Origin: Betaproteobacteria bacterium | GTDB lineage: Bacteria; Pseudomonadota; Gammaproteobacteria; Burkholderiales; Burkholderiaceae | NCBI GenBank assembly: GCA_018969885.1 | Contig: JAGWXN010000104.1 | Span: 1-10,225 of the forward strand | Reading direction: 5' to 3' | Length of the DNA stretch: 10,225 nucleotides | Shown here: one piece after another, positions 6,370-10,225 of the stretch | How positions within the stretch are numbered: position 1 is the first letter of the stretch | Layout of the letters: every line of letters begins with the position of its first letter | Made by a program: the position numbers and the translations under genes | The notes under the pieces: generated by a model | Seen by the model: the letters and a program-made list of their open reading frames with translations, nothing else | Database searches by the model: none | Told to the model about the DNA's origin: nothing

Positions 6370-6482
6370 CTCGGGTTCTCCGGGGAATGACACAGCTTGG
6401 ACAATGCCGGCGCGCTCGCGCAGGCTATTGCCGACCATAACACAGCCATAGCGGGCCCCTCATTGCAGACCGCAAACCGCAC

Positions 6483-6854
6483 TCAGGTTGGGAGCAGGGC
6501 GGCCAGCACCCGCCGGCCCTCAGCAGCAAGGATGTTGTAGGTGCGGCACGCGGCAGGGGTGTTCATCACATCCAGCCCGATTCGGGCGACCGAGAGCGCG
6601 GCGCCCACTCTGGGATGCGGGAAACGCTGGCGAGCGCCGGTACCCAGCAACACGATCTCGGGTTGGTGGCCGAGGAGCCCCGCGATGGCGTGCTCGTCGA
6701 TCTGATCGAACGTCGCAACGCTCCATTCCAGCACCGGACCATCGGGCAGCAGCACGAGCGGTCCTTCGCGGCGTTCCCGGTTGACCTCGACAAAGCCGGT
6801 GCCGTAGCCGGTGACGAGATTGAGCTGGGCAGGGAAATCTGAGTGAAGCTTCAA
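6483..6854 (-). CDS. Mth938-like domain protein (DUF498 family)
   Basis: This 123-residue protein has the Mth938/DUF498 pattern: LNLVTGYGTGFVEVN near the start, LVLLPDGPVLEWSVATFDQI, then PEIVLLGTGARQRFPHP and AACRTYNILAAEGRRV at the C-terminus. The family has no established bacterial function; the human relative NDUFAF3 is an assembly factor for respiratory complex I. The start is TTG 6854, giving M-K-L-H as in relatives, with no clear Shine-Dalgarno sequence. It is soluble with no membrane segments. It is the first gene of the minus-strand group and is divergent from alaA; bcp follows 113 bases downstream if the TTG start of bcp is right. Confidence 0.9.
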   Translation of the reverse strand: MKLHSDFPAQLNLVTGYGTGFVEVNRERREGPLVLLPDGPVLEWSVATFDQIDEHAIAGLLGHQPEIVLLGTGARQRFPHPRVGAALSVARIGLDVMNTPAACRTYNILAAEGRRVLAALLPT

Positions 6855-6966
6855 GGCGCGCCAGGGGATGTCAATGACTGTAAACGAGCTAAAATAACAG
6901 GTTGCTCACTCAACCGGCAAAGAACCCATGCGCCCCGGTGCGCGCGCGGGCAAGCCCCCAAGGCCT
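6855..6966. promoter_or_regulatory. Divergent promoter region, Mth938-like gene and alaA
   Basis: This AT-richer spacer must drive both directions. On the plus strand TAAAAT at 6890-6895 is a good -10 candidate (five of six consensus bases) for alaA-hom-thrC, though no strong -35 sits 17 bases before it. Transcription from it would start near 6902. An in-frame ATG at 6928 lies in this region but the better start for alaA is 6967. For the minus strand I can see no well-formed promoter. Confidence 0.45.
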
Positions 6967-8190
6967 ATGAAGACCATCCAGAAATCGGCGAAGCTTGCCA
7001 ACGTCTGCTACGACATCCGTGGCCCCGTCATGGCGCGAGCGCGGGCGCTCGAGGAAGAAGGGCACCGCATCATCAAGTTGAACATCGGCAATCTGGCGCC
7101 CTTCGGGTTTGAAGCGCCCGAGGAAGTGGTGCGCGATGTGGTGATCAACCTGCCGGGCGCGTCGGGCTACTCCGATTCCCGCGGTCTGTTTGCTGCGCGG
7201 AAGGCCATCATGCAGTACGCGCAGACCAAATCAATTGCCGGCGTGCAGCTGGATGACATCATCACCGGCAATGGCGTATCCGAGCTGATCGTCATGTCGA
7301 TGCAGGCGCTGCTCGATGCGGGCGATGAAGTGCTGGTGCCTGCGCCCGACTATCCGCTCTGGACGGCGGCCGTGAGCCTGGCGGGGGGCACCCCCCGCCA
7401 CTATCTATGCGATGAGGCAAGCGGCTGGCTTCCTGCTCTCGATGACCTGGAGCTTAAGGTGTCTGAACGCACCAAGGCGCTGGTCATCATCAACCCGAAC
7501 AACCCCACCGGCGCGTTGTATCCCGATGCCATGCTGAAGGCGCTGGTTGATTTTGCCCGGCGCCACGGCTTGATCATTTTTGCCGACGAGATCTACGACA
7601 AGATGATCTACGACGGCCTGTCGCACACCTCCATCGCTTCACTTGCTGATGATCTGCTGTTCATCACGTTCAACGGACTGTCGAAAAATTACCGCGCCTG
7701 CGGTTATCGCGCTGGCTGGATGATCATCTCTGGCAATAAACGTGTCGCCTCCGACTACATCGAGGGGCTGAACATGCTGGCCACCATGCGGCTATGCGCC
7801 AATGTGCCGGCCCAGTTCGCCATTCAAACGGCGCTGGGCGGTCGACAGAGCATCAACGACCTGATCAACCCTGGCGGGCGGCTCTATCGCCAGCGAGAGC
7901 TCGCCTGGAGTCTGCTTACTCAGATCTCAGGGGTCAGCTGCGTCAAGCCTCAGGCTGCGCTTTATCTGTTCCCCAAGCTTGATCGGCGGATGTATCCCAT
8001 CACCGACGATCAGCAGTTCATTCTCGAACTGCTGGAAGAGCAGCATGTGCTGGTGGTGCAGGGCACCGGCTTCAACTGGCCCGACCCCGATCACCTGCGA
8101 ATTGTGTTCCTGCCCAATGCCGATGATCTGCACGACGCAATCGGCCGGTTCGGCAGGTTCCTTGATGGCTATCGCCGGAGGCACGCCTGA
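6967..8190 (+). CDS. alaA: Glutamate-pyruvate aminotransferase AlaA
   Basis: This encodes a 407-residue fold-type I PLP enzyme that makes alanine from pyruvate and glutamate. The match to AlaA runs the whole length: KLANVCYDIRGPV at the start, GNGVSELIVMSMQALL, VPAPDYPLWTAAVSLAGG, INPNNPTGALYP, FADEIYDKMIYD, FNGLSK, LCANVPAQFAIQTALGG and QGTGFNW. Counting from ATG 6967, the PLP lysine is Lys240, the cofactor-contact Asn is Asn179 and the carboxylate-binding Arg is Arg378, the same numbers as I recall for E. coli AlaA (405 residues), which supports this start. ATG 6928 is in frame and would add 13 Arg/Pro/Gly-rich residues; neither start has a strong ribosome binding site. One difference: NIGNLAPFGF has Leu where relatives have Pro. 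It lies one base upstream of hom. Confidence 0.95.
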   Translation: MKTIQKSAKLANVCYDIRGPVMARARALEEEGHRIIKLNIGNLAPFGFEAPEEVVRDVVINLPGASGYSDSRGLFAARKAIMQYAQTKSIAGVQLDDIITGNGVSELIVMSMQALLDAGDEVLVPAPDYPLWTAAVSLAGGTPRHYLCDEASGWLPALDDLELKVSERTKALVIINPNNPTGALYPDAMLKALVDFARRHGLIIFADEIYDKMIYDGLSHTSIASLADDLLFITFNGLSKNYRACGYRAGWMIISGNKRVASDYIEGLNMLATMRLCANVPAQFAIQTALGGRQSINDLINPGGRLYRQRELAWSLLTQISGVSCVKPQAALYLFPKLDRRMYPITDDQQFILELLEEQHVLVVQGTGFNWPDPDHLRIVFLPNADDLHDAIGRFGRFLDGYRRRHA

Positions 8191-8191
8191 T

Positions 8192-9526
8192 ATGAGTAAC
8201 CAGTCCCCGATCCGGGTGGGTCTGCTGGGCATTGGCACGGTGGGTAGCGGCGTCTTCACTGTGCTCGCGCGCAACCAGGCCGAGATCATGCGCCGTGCGG
8301 GTCGCGGCATTGCCATCACCCACGTGGCCGATCTCAACGTTGAGCGTGCCCGTGACATCGCAGGTCCCGACGTGGTGGTGAGTGGCGATGCGTTTGCGCT
8401 GGTCCGCAACCCGGATATTGATGTGGTGATCGAGCTGATTGGCGGCTACGGGGTTGCCCGTGAGCTGGTTCTCGAAGCCATCGCGCATGGCAAGCATGTG
8501 GTCACCGCCAACAAGGCGCTCTTAGCCACGCACGGCAATGAAATTTTCCGGGCTGCCGCGAGCCGTGGCGTGATGGTGGCCTTCGAGGCGGCGGTGGCCG
8601 GTGGCATCCCCATCATCAAGGCGCTCCGCGAGGGGCTCACCGCCAATCGGATCGAGTGGATCGCCGGCATCATCAACGGCACCACCAACTTCATTCTGTC
8701 CGAAATGCGTGAGAAGGGCCTGCCGTTTGCGCAGGTGCTGGCCGAAGCGCAGCGTCTGGGCTATGCCGAGGCCGATCCCACCTTTGACATTGAAGGGATC
8801 GATGCCGCTCACAAGGCCACAATTCTTGCCGCCATCGCATTTGGTATCCCGGTCCAGTTCAGCCGCTGCCATGTCGAGGGCATCACCGCGCTTCAGAGCG
8901 AAGACATTCGCTATGCCGAGCAGCTTGGCTACCGGATCAAGCTTCTCGGCATCGCGCGCCGTCGCTCGCTACCCGAAGGCGGTGATGGGTTGGAGCTGCG
9001 CGTGCATCCCACGCTCATTCCGACGCGACGCCTGATCGCAAGCGTGGAGGGCGCGATGAATGCCGTGTGGGTGAAGGGCGATGCCGTGGGGCACACCATG
9101 TACTACGGCAAGGGTGCCGGCTCAGAGCCGACCGCGAGTGCGGTGATTGCCGATCTGGTCGATGTCACCCGCACTTTCAGCGCCGACCCAGGGCACCGGG
9201 TACCGGCACTCGCGTTTCAGCCTGAATCGCTCTCCGATATTCGCATTCTGCCGATGACGGAAATTGAGTCAGCCTACTATCTGCGCATGCGGGTGGCCGA
9301 TGAACCGGGCGTTCTGGCCGATGTCACCCGCATCCTGGCCGATCTGCGCATTTCGATTGATGCGGCGCTTCAGCGCGAAGCCGGTGAGGGCGAAAACCAG
9401 ACCGATTTCATTCTGCTCACGCACCGCGCCACCGAGGGGCGGGTCGATGAGGCTATCGCGCGCATTCAGGAGCTTTCCACGGTGCTCTCAAAAGTGGTGC
9501 GGCTTCGGATGGAAGAGCTGTCGTGA
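8192..9526 (+). CDS. hom: Homoserine dehydrogenase with C-terminal ACT domain
   Basis: This encodes a 444-residue monofunctional enzyme that reduces aspartate semialdehyde to homoserine with NAD(P)H, at the branch to threonine and methionine. The Rossmann domain begins VGLLGIGTVGSGV with Gly13, Gly15 and Gly18. The catalytic domain has VTANKALLA (Lys108), INGTTNFIL and DIEGIDAAHK with Asp204 and Lys208, the Asp/Lys pair of the active site. The ACT domain spans about residues 362-437 (YYLRMRVADEPGVLADVTRI), implying feedback control by threonine or a related amino acid; that is known for the family, not shown here. GGAGG at 8177-8181, ten bases before the ATG, fixes the start just after the alaA stop. 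There is no fused aspartate kinase. Its stop overlaps the thrC start. Confidence 0.98.
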   Translation: MSNQSPIRVGLLGIGTVGSGVFTVLARNQAEIMRRAGRGIAITHVADLNVERARDIAGPDVVVSGDAFALVRNPDIDVVIELIGGYGVARELVLEAIAHGKHVVTANKALLATHGNEIFRAAASRGVMVAFEAAVAGGIPIIKALREGLTANRIEWIAGIINGTTNFILSEMREKGLPFAQVLAEAQRLGYAEADPTFDIEGIDAAHKATILAAIAFGIPVQFSRCHVEGITALQSEDIRYAEQLGYRIKLLGIARRRSLPEGGDGLELRVHPTLIPTRRLIASVEGAMNAVWVKGDAVGHTMYYGKGAGSEPTASAVIADLVDVTRTFSADPGHRVPALAFQPESLSDIRILPMTEIESAYYLRMRVADEPGVLADVTRILADLRISIDAALQREAGEGENQTDFILLTHRATEGRVDEAIARIQELSTVLSKVVRLRMEELS

Positions 9527-10225
9527 ACTACCTCTCCACCCGCGGTGGCATGGCGCCCGCGCGTTTCTCCGATGTGCTGCTGGGCGGGCTGTCCCCCGAC
9601 GGGGGGTTGGTCGTGCCCGAGCGCTATCCCCAGGTCGATGGCGCAACGCTCGCGCGCTGGCGCGAGCTCTCCTATGCCGAGCTCGCCTTTGAGGTGCTGA
9701 GCCTCTACGCCACCGACATTGAACCGGCGGTGCTTGCCGAGCTCACTGCGTCGGCCTACAGCGCGCAGGTCTTCGGCAGCGAGCAGGTCACGCCGCTGTC
9801 GGCGCTGGGTACCGATGGCCTTTATCTGCTGCATCTTTCGAACGGCCCAACGCTTGCCTTCAAAGACGTCGCCATGCAGCTCCTCGGGCGTCTTTTTGAG
9901 CATGTGCTTGGGAAGACCGGCAGAGAGCTCAACATACTTGGGGCCACCTCGGGTGATACCGGCAGCGCGGCCGAGTACGCCATGCGTGGCCGTCATGGCA
10001 TTCGTGTCTTTATGCTGTCGCCGCACGCACGCATGAGCGCCTTCCAGGCAGCCCAGATGTATTCGCTTGCTGACCCTAATATTTTCAATATTGCGGTGGA
10101 CGGCGTGTTCGATGATTGCCAGGACATGGTGAAGGCGGTGTCCGCCGACCTGGCCTTTAAAGAGCGCTATGCGATCGGCACCGTCAACTCCATCAACTGG
10201 GCGCGGGTGGTTGCGCAGGTGGTCT
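9523..10225 (+). CDS. thrC: Threonine synthase (3' end outside window)
   Basis: The first 234 codons are visible. The enzyme converts O-phosphohomoserine to threonine using PLP. The protein starts MNYLSTRGGMAP (GTG start) and contains SDVLLGGLSPDGGLVVPE, the PLP-lysine motif GPTLAFKDVAMQ with Lys114, the phosphate-binding ATSGDTGSAA loop, and VFMLSPHARMSAFQAAQM, all typical of threonine synthase. The GTG at 9523 overlaps the TGA of hom in the sequence GTGA, and a GGAAGAG stretch lies about six to eight bases upstream, so translation is coupled to hom. The reading frame runs to the right edge without a stop, so this is truncation by the window, not damage. Homoserine kinase, the step between hom and thrC, is not here. 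Confidence 0.97.
   Translation, partial: MNYLSTRGGMAPARFSDVLLGGLSPDGGLVVPERYPQVDGATLARWRELSYAELAFEVLSLYATDIEPAVLAELTASAYSAQVFGSEQVTPLSALGTDGLYLLHLSNGPTLAFKDVAMQLLGRLFEHVLGKTGRELNILGATSGDTGSAAEYAMRGRHGIRVFMLSPHARMSAFQAAQMYSLADPNIFNIAVDGVFDDCQDMVKAVSADLAFKERYAIGTVNSINWARVVAQVV

Noticed and set aside
5750..6390. Plus-strand open frames of 148 and 171 codons opposite bcp
   Set aside because: They are shadows of the conserved Bcp sequence on the other strand and match no family I recognise.
7979..8191. Upstream in-frame extension of hom overlapping alaA
   Set aside because: It overlaps the conserved C-terminus of AlaA; GGAGG and family length place the hom start at 8192.
1..10225. Previously undescribed system, defence island, prophage or mobile element
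   Set aside because: Every gene of normal size belongs to a recognised core family in a conventional order; no integrase, transposase, toxin-antitoxin pair, direct-repeat array or composition shift was seen.

Overview
The window is a stretch of core chromosome from a GC-rich proteobacterium, most likely a betaproteobacterium. Three things point there: a DUF3460 gene beside scpA, priB between the genes for ribosomal proteins S6 and S18, and an alaA-hom-thrC block. No sequence search was possible, so genus is not assigned. Coding density is high. I see no rRNA, tRNA, insertion sequence, phage gene, CRISPR array or other accessory island.

Layout. At the left edge two minus-strand genes, a small DUF3460 protein and the first 32 codons of scpA, point out of the window. 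A divergent regulatory region of about 320 bases follows. Next comes the plus-strand operon rpsF-priB-rpsR-rplI, closed by two hairpins, the second a near-textbook intrinsic terminator. The replicative helicase gene dnaB follows as its own unit. Convergent to dnaB is a minus-strand group read from right to left: an Mth938/DUF498-like protein, a Bcp/PrxQ peroxiredoxin, and a long PIN-PhoH ATPase with a disordered Ala/Pro-rich N-terminal extension. A compact divergent promoter region of about 110 bases separates this group from the plus-strand amino-acid block alaA (glutamate-pyruvate aminotransferase), hom (homoserine dehydrogenase) and thrC (threonine synthase, cut by the right edge).

How the genes work together. 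rpsF, rpsR and rplI supply ribosomal proteins S6, S18 and L9. priB and dnaB supply primosome restart and replicative helicase functions, so translation and replication genes are grouped here. alaA makes alanine from pyruvate and glutamate. hom and thrC are tightly coupled (the hom stop overlaps the thrC start) and form part of the aspartate-to-threonine pathway; homoserine kinase is not between them and must lie elsewhere. Bcp handles peroxides. PIN-PhoH proteins are thought to act on RNA.

I found no convincing new biological system. The points worth a second look are modest: a leader upstream of rpsF with a good hairpin, priB lying in the same frame as rpsF behind a single stop codon and lacking an ATG start, a Bcp apparently without a resolving cysteine at the two usual positions, competing hairpins between bcp and phoH, and frequent non-ATG starts.
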